Source: Marinilabilia rubra (GTDB lineage Bacteria > Bacteroidota > Bacteroidia > Bacteroidales > Marinilabiliaceae). Taken from it: 64,000 bases of DNA. This document shows positions 52,421 to 61,442 of this stretch, one piece after another. The first letter of the stretch is position 1, and each line of letters opens with the position of its first letter. The stretch spans positions 1 to 64,000 of the forward strand of contig NZ_QEWP01000011.1 in the NCBI RefSeq assembly GCF_003121985.1, in the 5' to 3' direction. The notes beneath the pieces were generated by a model, which had not been told where the DNA came from, did no database searches, and was given only the letters and a program-made list of their open reading frames with translations. The translations under genes and the position numbers were made by a program.

Positions 52421-53434
52421 ATGAAATTTAAATCCAAATCGTATTTATTGTTGGTAATTATGCTTTTTGCATGCTCCACTACCGAAGAAAAAGATCAGGT
52501 AGAAAAATCAACAAACGATGAAAATCAGGAAACAAAAGAAGAGAATGTAGAAAACCCCTCTTTTGTTGCAGGTCATGAAGTAGCTTTTGATCATGTTCTG
52601 AGAAGTATTCCGGAGGAGTACATTGATAAAGCCCGACAGGAATTTGTTGTGGCATATCAACATACTTCTCATGGCACCCATGTTTCAAGGGGGGTATTTG
52701 GACTAACTGGCTTTAAAGATGGCGATTCTGACCTTTTTGGTGTCACAAAAGATCAAAAAGTGGACGGAAAACTGGCTTTTTTTGACAATGAAATTCAGAA
52801 GTATGCCGGAGAAGGGGTTATATCCAGAGATTTGAGTACTAATGAATCTGCCTTTGTTCAAACTACCAGGAATTTTTTGGATGCCTCTGAAAATGCGGAT
52901 GTGAATGTTGTAATGTGGTCCTGGTGTGATATTGAAGGACATGATGTTGAAGGCACTTATTTGCCGGGAATAGCAGATTTAATTGCTGAATATGGACCGG
53001 GTGGTTCAAGAATAGGCTCAGGGGAGAATATGCGGGAAAATAGTGTTCACTTTATATTAATGACCGGGCATGCCAATAAAAACAATAATACCGGAAAGAA
53101 AAGACCCAAAAGCCAGGCAGAATTGATCAATGCCTTTTGCCTGGAAAACCAGCAGTTTTGCCTGGATTATTACAGTATTGATACCCACGATATGGATGGA
53201 AATTACTGGGAGGATTCAGGTGATGATGGGGATTCAGAGAATTATGGAGGGAACTATTATGTTGATTGGCAGGAAAGCCATGAAGTGGGTGTTGACTATT
53301 GGGAAAACCGCATTGAACCTGATGGAATCGTAAAGTTTGGAGAGCATAATACTCAACATATTACAGCCAATCGTAAAGCCATCGCCTTTTGGTGGATTTT
53401 GGCCCGATTGGCCGGATGGGATGGCGAATCCTGA
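52421..53434 (+). CDS. Hypothetical lipoprotein with HTSHGTH segment
   Basis: The 337-residue protein has a lipobox cysteine at residue 18 (MLFACSTT), a Glu/Asn-rich linker to about residue 47, and a globular domain. That domain contains FVVAYQHTSHGTHVSRGVFG, VNVVMWSWCDIEGHDVEG, FILMTGHANKNNNTG and EHNTQHITANRKAIAFWWIL. The many His, Asp and Ser at strand ends suggest a hydrolase, perhaps SGNH-like, but I do not recognise the family with certainty. It is probably on the outer membrane or cell surface. Confidence 0.6.
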   Translation: MKFKSKSYLLLVIMLFACSTTEEKDQVEKSTNDENQETKEENVENPSFVAGHEVAFDHVLRSIPEEYIDKARQEFVVAYQHTSHGTHVSRGVFGLTGFKDGDSDLFGVTKDQKVDGKLAFFDNEIQKYAGEGVISRDLSTNESAFVQTTRNFLDASENADVNVVMWSWCDIEGHDVEGTYLPGIADLIAEYGPGGSRIGSGENMRENSVHFILMTGHANKNNNTGKKRPKSQAELINAFCLENQQFCLDYYSIDTHDMDGNYWEDSGDDGDSENYGGNYYVDWQESHEVGVDYWENRIEPDGIVKFGEHNTQHITANRKAIAFWWILARLAGWDGES

Positions 53435-53438
53435 AAAG

Positions 53439-53468
53439 AAGGGCACCGGCTTTTTTGTCGATGCCCTT
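53439..53468. terminator. Terminator between convergent genes
   Basis: Stem AAGGGCA/TGCCCTT with a T-rich loop, located between the lipoprotein and flavin-reductase genes. Confidence 0.55.
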
Positions 53469-53476
53469 TATGATAC

Positions 53477-54154
53477 TTAAATGGGTTTAAAATCAGATTT
53501 CTTTGCACCACAAACAGGGCAGGTCCAGTCTTCAGGAAGATCTTCGAAAGGTGTATCTTCTTCTGAATTATCATAAATAAAACCACATTGTGTACACTGG
53601 TATTTTCCGGAGGAGCTTTTTTCTGTAGTTTCTTCTTCTGATGGCTCATCAATATGTGTAGGAGCATTGGGCGGAGCAACACGGTTTTTCTTTTCTTTAA
53701 ATTCATTGTAAGTCATTGCCGGCTTTTGGTCATTAATTACCTCAGTTTGCAATACTTCACCAATGAACATGATATGGGTGCCCACATCTACTTTTTTTAC
53801 AACCTTGCATTCGATCCAGGCAATCACGCTGTTGAGCACAATCGGCACTCCGGTGCCACCATATTCCACTCTCATTCCCTGGAGTTTGTCGACATTCTCT
53901 CCACTTTGATAACCAAATTTGTCGATTACAGATGTTTCTGCTTCATTGTGCAGTATTGAAACAGAATAACTGCCGGTTTTGTCGATAATTTTGGAGGTGT
54001 AGTTATCCTTATGACAGCACGCAGCTATTTGAGCTGGTTTGGCAGTAACCTGAAATACACTGTTGGAAATGTAGCCGTTTCCTTTGTCCTGATTGCCTGA
54101 ACAAACAATGTAAAGTCCATAGGACATTCTTTTGAAAGCTTCGATGTCTATCAT
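53477..54154 (-). CDS. Flavin reductase-like protein fused to rubredoxin
   Basis: Residues 1-155 form a flavin-reductase-like FMN-binding domain ([40 protein letters not shown]). An acidic Pro/Glu/Ser linker (about 158-183) leads to a rubredoxin domain with iron ligands Cys187, Cys190, Cys212 and Cys215 ([24 protein letters not shown]). This is the high-molecular-weight rubredoxin layout, which in anaerobes passes electrons from NAD(P)H to flavodiiron oxygen or NO reductases. No flavodiiron gene is nearby. Implies an anaerobic or microaerobic life. Confidence 0.92.
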   Translation of the reverse strand: MIDIEAFKRMSYGLYIVCSGNQDKGNGYISNSVFQVTAKPAQIAACCHKDNYTSKIIDKTGSYSVSILHNEAETSVIDKFGYQSGENVDKLQGMRVEYGGTGVPIVLNSVIAWIECKVVKKVDVGTHIMFIGEVLQTEVINDQKPAMTYNEFKEKKNRVAPPNAPTHIDEPSEEETTEKSSSGKYQCTQCGFIYDNSEEDTPFEDLPEDWTCPVCGAKKSDFKPI

Positions 54155-54343
54155 GATCTGTTTTTTTCAATTCAACTTATCTAATATAATGAATTTTCCT
54201 GATGTAAATCAAAAGGTCCTTCAGATGGATGCATTTGCATTGCATATTGAAATGAGGTTGCTATTATTAGCAATTGGAGAAATGAGGCTTCGGGATATGA
54301 ATATATTAATGGCGGTTTATTAAAGTGCATATCTGAAAAAGCC

Positions 54344-54436
54344 AATGAATCTTGATCCCGACGATTTAAGAATATCCAAATATAAAGTTCATCTTGAGGT
54401 GAATCAGGCTTTGGATGCTGTTGTCGAAATGAAGTG
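54344..54436 (+). other. Possible small ORF or gene remnant
   Basis: A 30-codon frame beginning MNLDPDDLRISKYKVHLEVN has protein-like composition, but no start signal or known domain. The preceding 180 bases have another short frame. The stretch 54155-54442 otherwise holds nothing. Confidence 0.2.
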
Positions 54437-54442
54437 AAAAAA

Positions 54443-54470
54443 CCGGATTCAGAAGATTAACCTAATCCGG
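54443..54470 (-). terminator. Terminator of the lipoprotein gene at 54483
   Basis: Stem CCGGATT/AATCCGG, followed on the minus strand by TTTTTTC. Confidence 0.8.
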
Positions 54471-54482
54471 CTTCTGTGTGCT

Positions 54483-55616
54483 TTATTTTAGAAGGGCAAT
54501 TATATCGTCCGGATTAATGTCTTTTATGACTTTTATTCTTTGGAAATCATCACTTAATAGAGCAGATGTTTTGCTGCCGTGATCTCCATACGAGATGAAC
54601 AAAGAATTTTCAAGTTCATCAATAATATGGATATTTTTCTTGTTAAATTCTGCAGTTTCTTTAAGGTCTGTATTTATTTTTACCAGTGTGTCTTCTTTGA
54701 TGCAGGCAAATTCATTATTGCTTACCCAGTATGTATTAAAGTTGTTAAAGTTAAATGGAACAGACTCTTTGACTTCTCCTCCGGAGTAAATCCTGAGCTC
54801 CTCCACTTCAGAGCTCCAATCTTTATAGGTTTCTATCATAAAGCCATTTTTATAGCTTGAGAATTGATCTGTATTGGCCACAAGAGTGGATTTTATACTG
54901 TTATTATTAGTTGAGAGTTGGTGTTTGAATACCTTTTTTTCAGATGATTCGGTGATGATGTTAATTGAGCCATTGTTTAGCGGATAATAAATGAATTCAT
55001 CCTGATAATGCTGAAATTCTTTGATTGTTGTAATTACTCCTGACCCTGCATTTATTGCTACCAGTTGTTTTTTATCAGGCAGGTATCCATAAATAGTGTT
55101 GTTAGGCTCGTGGTAATGCCAGGCTGGAAAGAAGCCATCAAATTCTGCGATTACTCTTGATTCTTGATTGCTGATTTGCACCTCAACCAATTTAGCCCAT
55201 GAAAACTCACCCTCCAGTTCGTCATTTTTTACGATAGAGCAATAGGCTTTTGTTTTGTCACTATTGAGTTGTACCGGGAACCCCACAGAACCTCCTACGT
55301 GATACTTGTCGTGCATTATATCTCCTTCATATGAAGATAGGTCAATTTTGGTTTTTTCTCCTACAGATACGTTGTTCTTATAGGATTGTAAATAGACTGA
55401 ATAATTGTATTCAGGTTCAAATGCTCTTTCTATCCAAACAATGGTGTAGTTGTCTTCCTGGTTTGAATTGGAGACAGATTGTCCGGATTGAGACGAAATT
55501 TCTGTGGCATTGCCGCTTTCAGAACAGTTATTGTTTTTATTGTTATTTGAGGATTGTGGGCTGTTGCAGCCAATGAAAAACAATAAAGAAAAGGAGATTA
55601 GCAAAGAGCTTTTCAT
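54483..55616 (-). CDS. Hypothetical lipoprotein, possibly beta-propeller
   Basis: From the ATG at 55616 the product has 377 residues, with a lipobox cysteine at residue 17 (FFIGCNS), then a low-complexity Asn/Ser/Gln stretch. The rest has repeated strand patterns (SRVIAEFDGFFPAWHYHEPN, KQLVAINAGSGVITTIKEFQ, VKINTDLKETAEF) reminiscent of WD/TolB-like propeller blades. No family is recognised. The ORF opens four codons earlier, at 55628. It is anchored in the envelope. Confidence 0.6.
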   Translation of the reverse strand: MKSSLLISFSLLFFIGCNSPQSSNNNKNNNCSESGNATEISSQSGQSVSNSNQEDNYTIVWIERAFEPEYNYSVYLQSYKNNVSVGEKTKIDLSSYEGDIMHDKYHVGGSVGFPVQLNSDKTKAYCSIVKNDELEGEFSWAKLVEVQISNQESRVIAEFDGFFPAWHYHEPNNTIYGYLPDKKQLVAINAGSGVITTIKEFQHYQDEFIYYPLNNGSINIITESSEKKVFKHQLSTNNNSIKSTLVANTDQFSSYKNGFMIETYKDWSSEVEELRIYSGGEVKESVPFNFNNFNTYWVSNNEFACIKEDTLVKINTDLKETAEFNKKNIHIIDELENSLFISYGDHGSKTSALLSDDFQRIKVIKDINPDDIIALLK

Positions 55617-55707
55617 AAAAGTAATCATTAATGATTTTAGTATAATCCATTCTTTTAGTTGGTTTGTGGACGAGCAAATGAAAAATAATGTGTCTAAAAA
55701 TCAGAAA

Positions 55708-56313
55708 TCAGTCCTTTTCCAAAGCAATCAAACGATCATTAGCCATAGCTAAATCACCTCCCGTTAACCAATCATACTCCTTTTCCGGCTCCAAAATTAC
55801 AGGCATCCTTTTTTTGGTATTGTGGATTTCACTCATTAGTTCGTTGGCAGCTGTTGTGATAATGGTATAGGTGTTTAGTAATTCTCCGGTTGATTTGTTG
55901 GTCCATTCATTCCAGAGGCCGGCAAAAGCAAAGGCTTCATCTCCGGGAAGGGAAAGGAGGTATTTTTGTTTTAAGTTGCCTTTTGGATTCAGCCACTTCC
56001 ACTCATAAAACCCATCAGCCAGGACCAGACATCGTTTTGAGAGAGAGGGTTTGAAGGAAGGTTTTTGATCAAGCGTTTCAATTCTTGCATTAAGAGTGCT
56101 TTTGCGGATATTGATGTCTTTGGCCCAGGGTGGAATCAATCCCCATGTAAATCCCTGAATGGCATTTGGCTGATTATTGGCTACAATTGGTGTTTGGGGG
56201 AATGTAAAGGCGTTGAAAATATCCGGAGAATACCATTTCGGATCAAGAAACTTTGCCTTGAAGCGCTGCTCAAGCTCGTGTGCTGTTTTATTGTTTTTGG
56301 TGCGGAAACACAT
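55708..56313 (-). CDS. SOS response-associated peptidase (SRAP/YedK-HMCES family)
   Basis: The protein shields abasic sites in single-stranded DNA by forming a covalent bond through its second residue, Cys2, exposed after removal of the first Met. MCFRT at the start, NARIETLDQKPSF, the ADGFYEWKW segment and TTAANELMSEIHNTKKRMPV with the catalytic histidine are all present. The 201-residue length is normal. No SOS operator was recognised upstream. Confidence 0.95.
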   Translation of the reverse strand: MCFRTKNNKTAHELEQRFKAKFLDPKWYSPDIFNAFTFPQTPIVANNQPNAIQGFTWGLIPPWAKDINIRKSTLNARIETLDQKPSFKPSLSKRCLVLADGFYEWKWLNPKGNLKQKYLLSLPGDEAFAFAGLWNEWTNKSTGELLNTYTIITTAANELMSEIHNTKKRMPVILEPEKEYDWLTGGDLAMANDRLIALEKD

Positions 56314-56400
56314 GGACTAATATATTTGGGGTTATACCTGAATTTGAATTGCACTTCTTTTGGGTGAATTTCAAAATTGTCATGGACATAGTTGGGGTAC

Positions 56401-56967
56401 TTAAATTCCTGTAGCCCCTCCTGATACAATAAATTTCATCACCATGGCCGGATTAACATCTATTTCTCTAACCTGATCTTTTGGAACAATAAACAGCTCT
56501 CCCGAAAAGTTGTATGAGTGTGGAAAATAAACAGCCACTTTTTCTTTTTCATCAAGTTTGCTTAAATCTTCTTCGGTGATAAAACCCAGTTTTTCCAAAT
56601 TGGAAACCGGATTAACCAAAACGATTACGGGTTTTTTAAACTTTCTTTCTTTGCCCACAAATGCAGAAAAAAGATCATTCAATGCTGAGTAGATAAACTT
56701 TAGAAATGGCGCTTTCTCAATGACTCTGTTAAATAATATTTTGACCGGCTGAGCTAAAATGCTTTTCCCTATTATGCCCACCAAAACCAGGAAAAAGAAA
56801 ATGACCACAAGTCCCAATCCCGGAATATCGGTTCCAATATACTTTTCAAGAATCCCATCCAATAGATTATCTGTGAAATTGAAAAGAATGTAAATGATGT
56901 ATGCTGTAATTGCAAAGGGAGCAATGTACAACAAGCCCTGCAGGAAATAATTAATAATTTTCTTCAT
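56401..56967 (-). CDS. DUF502 family membrane protein
   Basis: The 188-residue protein has two membrane helices (about residues 10-32 and 52-70) around a short loop, then a cytoplasmic or periplasmic domain with VIVLVNPVSNLEKLGFITEE, VAVYFPHSYNFSGELFIVPK and MKFIVSGGATG, the DUF502 hallmarks. Function unknown. It lies 87 bp upstream of the SRAP gene on the same strand. Confidence 0.88.
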   Translation of the reverse strand: MKKIINYFLQGLLYIAPFAITAYIIYILFNFTDNLLDGILEKYIGTDIPGLGLVVIFFFLVLVGIIGKSILAQPVKILFNRVIEKAPFLKFIYSALNDLFSAFVGKERKFKKPVIVLVNPVSNLEKLGFITEEDLSKLDEKEKVAVYFPHSYNFSGELFIVPKDQVREIDVNPAMVMKFIVSGGATGI

Positions 56968-57114
56968 AACACAAAGTTGAAGGAGTTTATTATCAACAAA
57001 CTTAGTATATTTCCTTGGTTTTTTGAAGATGGCCCTCTGCCCGGCGAAATTTCATTGAATACAAAGCGACATAGGTGAGTGGCAATAATTGTAGAAGATG
57101 GGAGCATCCTGGCT

Positions 57115-57161
57115 AAAATGAAAGAAGGGGTCAGCACTTCAGTGCTAACCCTTTCATTTTT
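57115..57161. repeat. Large stem-loop between the DUF502 and parA genes
   Basis: Arms AAAATGAAAG and GGGGTCAGCACT pair with AGTGCTAACCCTTTCATTTT around a tiny loop, with one three-base bulge and a mismatch. It lies in the divergent region 56968-57317 and is not at a gene end, so a REP-like element is as likely as a terminator. Confidence 0.5.
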
Positions 57162-57229
57162 AGTAGTCGGGATGAGAAAACTCGAATAAAACCCTTAGTG
57201 GGTTGATTATCAATTACAATAATTTTTAG

Positions 57230-57314
57230 TGTATCACACTTGTATCACATAAATTTTTGGTGATAGGTTTTTAAGTTTTTAAGTTTGGAATGGCGATAAC
57301 TTAAAAATTTAAAC
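57230..57314 (+). promoter_or_regulatory. Candidate parA operator / partition site
   Basis: Two direct copies of TGTATCACA lie 11 bp apart (57230-57238, 57241-57249). They are followed by GTTTTTAAGTTTTTAAGTTT (57267-57286) and, 11 bp on, its partial inverse AACTTAAAAATTTAAAC (57298-57314), which ends three bases before the parA start codon. Repeated, phased sites at such a place suit autoregulation or a centromere bound by the small partner. Confidence 0.5.
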
Positions 57315-57317
57315 AAA

Positions 57318-57980
57318 ATGACAACACTATCTTATGTTTCCACCAAGGGTGGAGTGGGTAAGAGTACCCTGAGTTGGATTACGGCCTGTTCTTTGGCCAA
57401 TGACTACAGCAGGAGGGTCTGCATAGTTGACGCAGACCTTCAGCTTAGTCTCTTCAAAAATGCATCGGTTCAGGAGAACCTTCCTTTTACTGTTATTCCG
57501 GCTTCCCTGCCTGAAATATACGAAAAGGTTAAGGGATTGAATGAGCAATTCGACATTATTATTATCGATATGCCCGGCTTTCTGCATACACCCGATGGTA
57601 GTCGCAAAGAGATTACTGATTTTCTCTTTTTCGTGGACCTGATGTTACTTCCATTAAAGGTTCATGACTTTGATGCTTTGAATCTCATTGATTTTGCTTC
57701 GGTAGTTAATGAGGTTGTTCAAAGCCGGATTGAAAAGTTTGATATGGAGCCTCAAGTGGCATGGTTCTTCAATGATTTGCACGGGAGAAAAGAAATAAGG
57801 CAAATGGAACGGCTGATTGAGCAAAAGCAACTCCCGCTGCTTGGACGTAATCTTTCCCGTTCTGTTTCCTATGAACGATCCATTCGCAGTTGTGAGAGTT
57901 TAATTACTTCCAAAACCGTTTCTCCTAAAATCAATAATGAATTCAGACTCTTTATGCAGCAAATCATTAAATTCCTTTAG
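57318..57980 (+). CDS. ParA family ATPase
   Basis: The 220-residue MinD/ParA-type ATPase has the deviant Walker A STKGGVGKSTLSW with signature Lys10 and Lys15, Walker A' IVDADLQLSLF and Walker B IIIIDMPGF. Such short ParAs segregate plasmids or serve integrative elements. It is followed 2 bp later by a small basic protein, then RNase HI. No replication gene is in view, so this may be part of an integrated element or a chromosomal cassette. Confidence 0.9.
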   Translation: MTTLSYVSTKGGVGKSTLSWITACSLANDYSRRVCIVDADLQLSLFKNASVQENLPFTVIPASLPEIYEKVKGLNEQFDIIIIDMPGFLHTPDGSRKEITDFLFFVDLMLLPLKVHDFDALNLIDFASVVNEVVQSRIEKFDMEPQVAWFFNDLHGRKEIRQMERLIEQKQLPLLGRNLSRSVSYERSIRSCESLITSKTVSPKINNEFRLFMQQIIKFL

Positions 57981-57982
57981 TC

Positions 57983-58276
57983 ATGGTCAAATCTATATTC
58001 GATAAATTATCAGACGATTCTGTCGTCAATCAAATTCGTCAGAAATCAGAATCCCACTTGGAAAATATTTTTTATGAACGGAAGAAAGGTTCAGGAAGGA
58101 AAAAGGCTGAATGTGCGCCACACCTTAGAAAGTATTATTCAGATGGGCCCGGCAATGATGTGGTGCAGGTGAGTAAAGAGCTCAAGAAAGCCCTTAATCT
58201 AAAAAAGATTGAGACCGGGAAGCCGGTTAAACTCCTGGTTGCCGAAGCAATAGTTAAATTCCTGGGCATAGAGTGA
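57983..58276 (+). CDS. Small basic protein, probable ParA partner
   Basis: The 97-residue protein begins MVKSIFDKLSDDSVVNQIRQ. It is Lys/Arg-rich in the middle (RKKGSGRKKAEC), and ends in a part (VSKELKKALNLKKIETGKPV, KLLVAEAIVKFLGIE) that could form a ribbon-helix-helix: strand, helix, turn, helix. Position 2 bp after parA fits a small centromere-binding partner. I see no direct homologue by eye; the role is inferred. Confidence 0.6.
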   Translation: MVKSIFDKLSDDSVVNQIRQKSESHLENIFYERKKGSGRKKAECAPHLRKYYSDGPGNDVVQVSKELKKALNLKKIETGKPVKLLVAEAIVKFLGIE

Positions 58277-58295
58277 CTTCCTAAATAAATATCCC

Positions 58296-58751
58296 ATGCA
58301 AAAGGTTGTGATTTTTACTGACGGAGCCTGCAAAGGCAATCCGGGTAGGGGAGGTATAGGCTTTTATCTGATTAGTGAGGCCGGTAAAACGCTCAAAGGT
58401 TCAAAGGGTTATCGTAGGACAACCAGTAGCCGGATGGAATTGATGGCCGCCATTGAAGCTTTACGTTGTTTGAAATTTCCCTGTAAAGTGGAACTATATA
58501 CGGATTCAAGATACCTGGCAGATTCCGTTAATAAGGGGTGGCTGAATAGTTGGTTGTCATCTCCCTATTTTCTTAATAGAAAAAACGAGGACTTATGGCG
58601 AAAGCTTGTCTGTGAGATGCGAAAACACCAGGTGTCTATACATTGGATAAAAGGGCATTCAGATCATGCTCAAAACCGACTGGTTGACCGATTGGCATCG
58701 AAGGCCTGCAGTTCTTCCAGGTGTTTGGTTGATCCCGGTTATGTGTATTAA
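58296..58751 (+). CDS. rnhA: Ribonuclease HI
   Basis: It degrades the RNA strand of RNA-DNA hybrids. The 151-residue protein has FTDGACKGNPGRGGIGFYL (Asp9), RMELMAAIEAL (Glu48), YTDSRYLADSV (Asp70), IKGHSDHAQNRLVDRLA (His121, Asp131): the complete active site. It lies 19 bp after the small basic gene and probably belongs to the parA operon, an unusual partner for partition genes. Confidence 0.93.
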   Translation: MQKVVIFTDGACKGNPGRGGIGFYLISEAGKTLKGSKGYRRTTSSRMELMAAIEALRCLKFPCKVELYTDSRYLADSVNKGWLNSWLSSPYFLNRKNEDLWRKLVCEMRKHQVSIHWIKGHSDHAQNRLVDRLASKACSSSRCLVDPGYVY

Positions 58752-58894
58752 AAGTTATTGATTATTCCAGAACTTGTTTTTAAGTTTACAATGCGGAGGG
58801 GGCTTTGCCTCCACCGTGCGAGGGCTGGTTCTGTTAGGGAGCCAGCTTTTATAATATAACGCACAAAGTGCTTTATGGAAAAAGCAAAAATCAT

Positions 58895-58902
58895 TATATT
58901 TG
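58895..58902 (+). promoter_or_regulatory. -7 promoter element of the AAA ATPase gene
   Basis: TATATTTG is a perfect match. It overlaps the first ATG of the open frame (58900), so translation must start further down, at 58921. No clear TTG at the -33 distance. The gap 58752-58894 also holds a weak GCTGG/CCAGC hairpin ending in TTTT (about 58827-58850). Confidence 0.55.
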
Positions 58903-58920
58903 TTTAATAAAATAAGCAAA

Positions 58921-60111
58921 ATGGATAAGCTTTTTCAAAAATCATATCAGAAACTCTTTAGGGTACCCACTCAGTTTAAGAGGTATCTGGCGGACAAAAT
59001 TGACTGGGATAGTCGCCTGATCGGAATTAAAGGCGCTCGTGGAGCTGGCAAAACGACTCTGTTACTTCAGTATGCCAGAGAGTTTCTCCCGCAGGATAAC
59101 CAGACTATTTATGTGAGTCTTGATGATCTTTACTTTACTGAAAATACGCTTGTCGATTTTGCAGAGCAATTTGTTATCCAGGGAGGAAGATATTTGTTGC
59201 TGGATGAAGTTCATCGCTACCAGAATTGGTCACAAGAACTGAAAAACATTTATGATGATCAACCTGACCTCAAGATTGTATTCACTGGTTCTTCCCTGAT
59301 TCATCTGAATCAGGCAAAGGGAGATTTAAGTCGACGTGCGGTTATGTATGAGCTTTATGGGTTGTCCTTTAGAGAGTTTCTGAACTTCACTCAGGAAACA
59401 GATTTTGAGTCAATCGACATTGAACAATTGCTGGAAAATCATACCTCCCAAGCCCTACAAATTGCGGAGAGTATAAGGCCCCTGGCTTATTTTTCGGATT
59501 TCCTGAAATATGGTTATTATCCTCATTTTAAGGAGGCTCCTAAGTTGTACCATCAAAAGCTGTCAGAAACCATTTCTCTGGCCCTGAGTATTGATTTACC
59601 ATCTTCTCACGACATAAGTTTTGCCAGTGTAGAAAAAATAAGATTGCTCTTGCATGTTATTTCAGAATCGGTTCCCTTTAAACCTAATATTTCCAAACTA
59701 AGTGAGCGTATTGGTATTAGTCGGAACAGTCTGGTTCAGTTTATTCGTTACTTGGAAGATATCCGGATGATTAAATGCCTGTATTCCGATACGAAAGGAA
59801 TAGGGGCATTGCAAAAACCGGAGAAGATTTATTTGCACCACCCAAATCTGCAATATGCGTTGGCCTCCGATAATCCAAATATCGGAAATGTTAGGGAGAG
59901 CTTTTTTATTAATCAACTTGGAACGCTTGGGCCCATGAAATATACTCCTGAAGGGGACTTTGCCTTTCGAGACTATGTTTTTGAGGTTGGAGGAAGGGGG
60001 AAAAGCAACAAGCAGGTTAAGCACATTGACAACTCATTTGTGGTTGCTGATGGGATTGAAGTGGGGCATATGCACAAGATACCGTTGTGGTTGTTTGGGT
60101 TTTTGTATTGA
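58921..60111 (+). CDS. AAA ATPase with DUF4143-like C-terminal domain
   Basis: The protein (396 residues) has Walker A GIKGARGAGKTTLL, Walker B YLLLDEVHRYQNW and sensor-like IVFTGSSLIHL, followed by a C-terminal domain (about 210-390) ending in a nuclease-like fold (FRDYVFEVGGRGKSNKQV). This AAA_14/DUF4143 type is very common in Bacteroidota and is unstudied. The start at 58921 is chosen because the earlier ATG lies inside the promoter element. It is often found on accessory DNA. Confidence 0.9.
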   Translation: MDKLFQKSYQKLFRVPTQFKRYLADKIDWDSRLIGIKGARGAGKTTLLLQYAREFLPQDNQTIYVSLDDLYFTENTLVDFAEQFVIQGGRYLLLDEVHRYQNWSQELKNIYDDQPDLKIVFTGSSLIHLNQAKGDLSRRAVMYELYGLSFREFLNFTQETDFESIDIEQLLENHTSQALQIAESIRPLAYFSDFLKYGYYPHFKEAPKLYHQKLSETISLALSIDLPSSHDISFASVEKIRLLLHVISESVPFKPNISKLSERIGISRNSLVQFIRYLEDIRMIKCLYSDTKGIGALQKPEKIYLHHPNLQYALASDNPNIGNVRESFFINQLGTLGPMKYTPEGDFAFRDYVFEVGGRGKSNKQVKHIDNSFVVADGIEVGHMHKIPLWLFGFLY

Positions 60112-60114
60112 GGG

Positions 60115-60185
60115 TAAAAAAGAAAGGCCTGCCGGTATTCCGACAGACCTTTCAAACCTTAACCCTAACCCAAAAGCGAAAATAG
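60115..60185. repeat. Terminator-containing direct repeat, copy 1
   Basis: AAAGGCCTGCCGG-TATT-CCGACAGACCTTT (60123-60152) forms a strong hairpin, followed by CCTTAACCCTAACCC and GCGAAAATA. A near-identical copy lies at 63417-63486 in the same orientation. It directly follows the ATPase stop and likely ends that transcript. The gap 60186-60550 holds no gene. Confidence 0.75.
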
Positions 60186-60550
60186 GCATACTTGTTGATG
60201 TATGCAAGTTTGTTGAAATAAAGACAATATAATTTACTCTTTGTTGCTGTTAGGTCTTTATTTACTATTAGGCTAAAACATAAACCTCAATCCCAAAATT
60301 ACCCGATTACCAGTTTATAAACCTTCAGCCTTGGATTGTTTATTGCAATTTTTTCATCAAATTATAGCTCTCCTTGGTGAAAGTATCAATTGTCCATGAA
60401 TGAAATAAGATTTACAATGCAAGTGGCAGGTTTTGGATGACCAGGCAAAAATATTGAAGAAATCAGTGACTTTGTTTTATGACGTTGTCCTGGTTTGTAG
60501 GCAGTTTTATTATTTCGTATGGGAAAAAAGCATGTTAATTTGGGGCTAAC

Positions 60551-61069
60551 CTATTTTCCCATGGCCTCTCCAACCGGGAGTTTAAACCTGGCCAAAACCT
60601 TTGACGGGTTTTTTCTTTGTTCCAAAATATACTCAATAACCGGATTGGTGTCCAGTTGTTCAAAATCAATGAATTCCCTTTCTTTGGACAGGATCTTTAC
60701 CGGAAAGACGATGCCGGTCTTAGTATCATGTATAAAATACCGGTATTTGCTAAAAGATATCCGCCCATAAAATTTTACTCCCTGTGCCATCCTTTCTTTG
60801 ATGGATTCAATGGTTGGGTTTTTGATGAAAGTCAGGTGGCAGGCCTGATACTCATGGTCTTTGTTATCTGAGGTTTTTAAACGAAAAGATACTACATCGT
60901 CTTTGTGGGGACAAGTCAAAGTGGGCTCTTTGGTTTGTCGAGACCATAAAATTTGTTCTTTTCGTTCATACCGAAAAAAGTGGGATTTTCCGGTTAGTTC
61001 TTCTTTAATAAATCCGTATTCTTTATTGACATCAAATTGGGTTACAACGCCTCTGTGCTCTTTATCCAT
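60551..61069 (-). CDS. Cold-shock-domain-like hypothetical protein
   Basis: The 172-residue protein opens GVVTQFDVNKEYGFIKEELT followed by GKSHFFRYERKE, which resembles the RNP1/RNP2 strands of a cold-shock OB fold (GxVxxFxxxKGYGFI). A second strand set, KFYGRISFSKYRYFIHDTKT, may be another OB-like half. Nucleic-acid binding is therefore plausible. It is alone, on the opposite strand to its neighbours. Confidence 0.55.
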   Translation of the reverse strand: MDKEHRGVVTQFDVNKEYGFIKEELTGKSHFFRYERKEQILWSRQTKEPTLTCPHKDDVVSFRLKTSDNKDHEYQACHLTFIKNPTIESIKERMAQGVKFYGRISFSKYRYFIHDTKTGIVFPVKILSKEREFIDFEQLDTNPVIEYILEQRKNPSKVLARFKLPVGEAMGK

Positions 61070-61442
61070 AAAAATTACCGATGGTTTGAATTGATAAAGA
61101 TGAGAATTTTTACTGAATCTGATTTATGATCAAATAAATTATCTGAAACCTAGGTTAGAGATAGAGTTCACAAAAAACTCTTGTCAGGAAACGTGAGTAA
61201 AAAGTTTTGTGAAAAAACAAGTCGTATTAACCCAAAATACTCAGATCTTTCAATAATTCATAACTTTACAGCTTTAAGTCTGCTTCACATTAATGTTGGT
61301 CTCAGGCCATTGAGGAGTTAAACCTCGCCTTAGTGTGATTGCAGGCTTTCTTTTTTTAAAAGGGTAAGGGCTTCTAATTTGATGACAAAATCCATCCAAA
61401 GTCAGAGACATATATTAAACGGTTGGAGCCGGATGGGTTCAA

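Noticed and set aside
54132-54323. 63-codon open frame opposite the flavin-reductase start
   Set aside because: Overlaps the start of a certain gene, Met/Leu-rich, no homology recognised.
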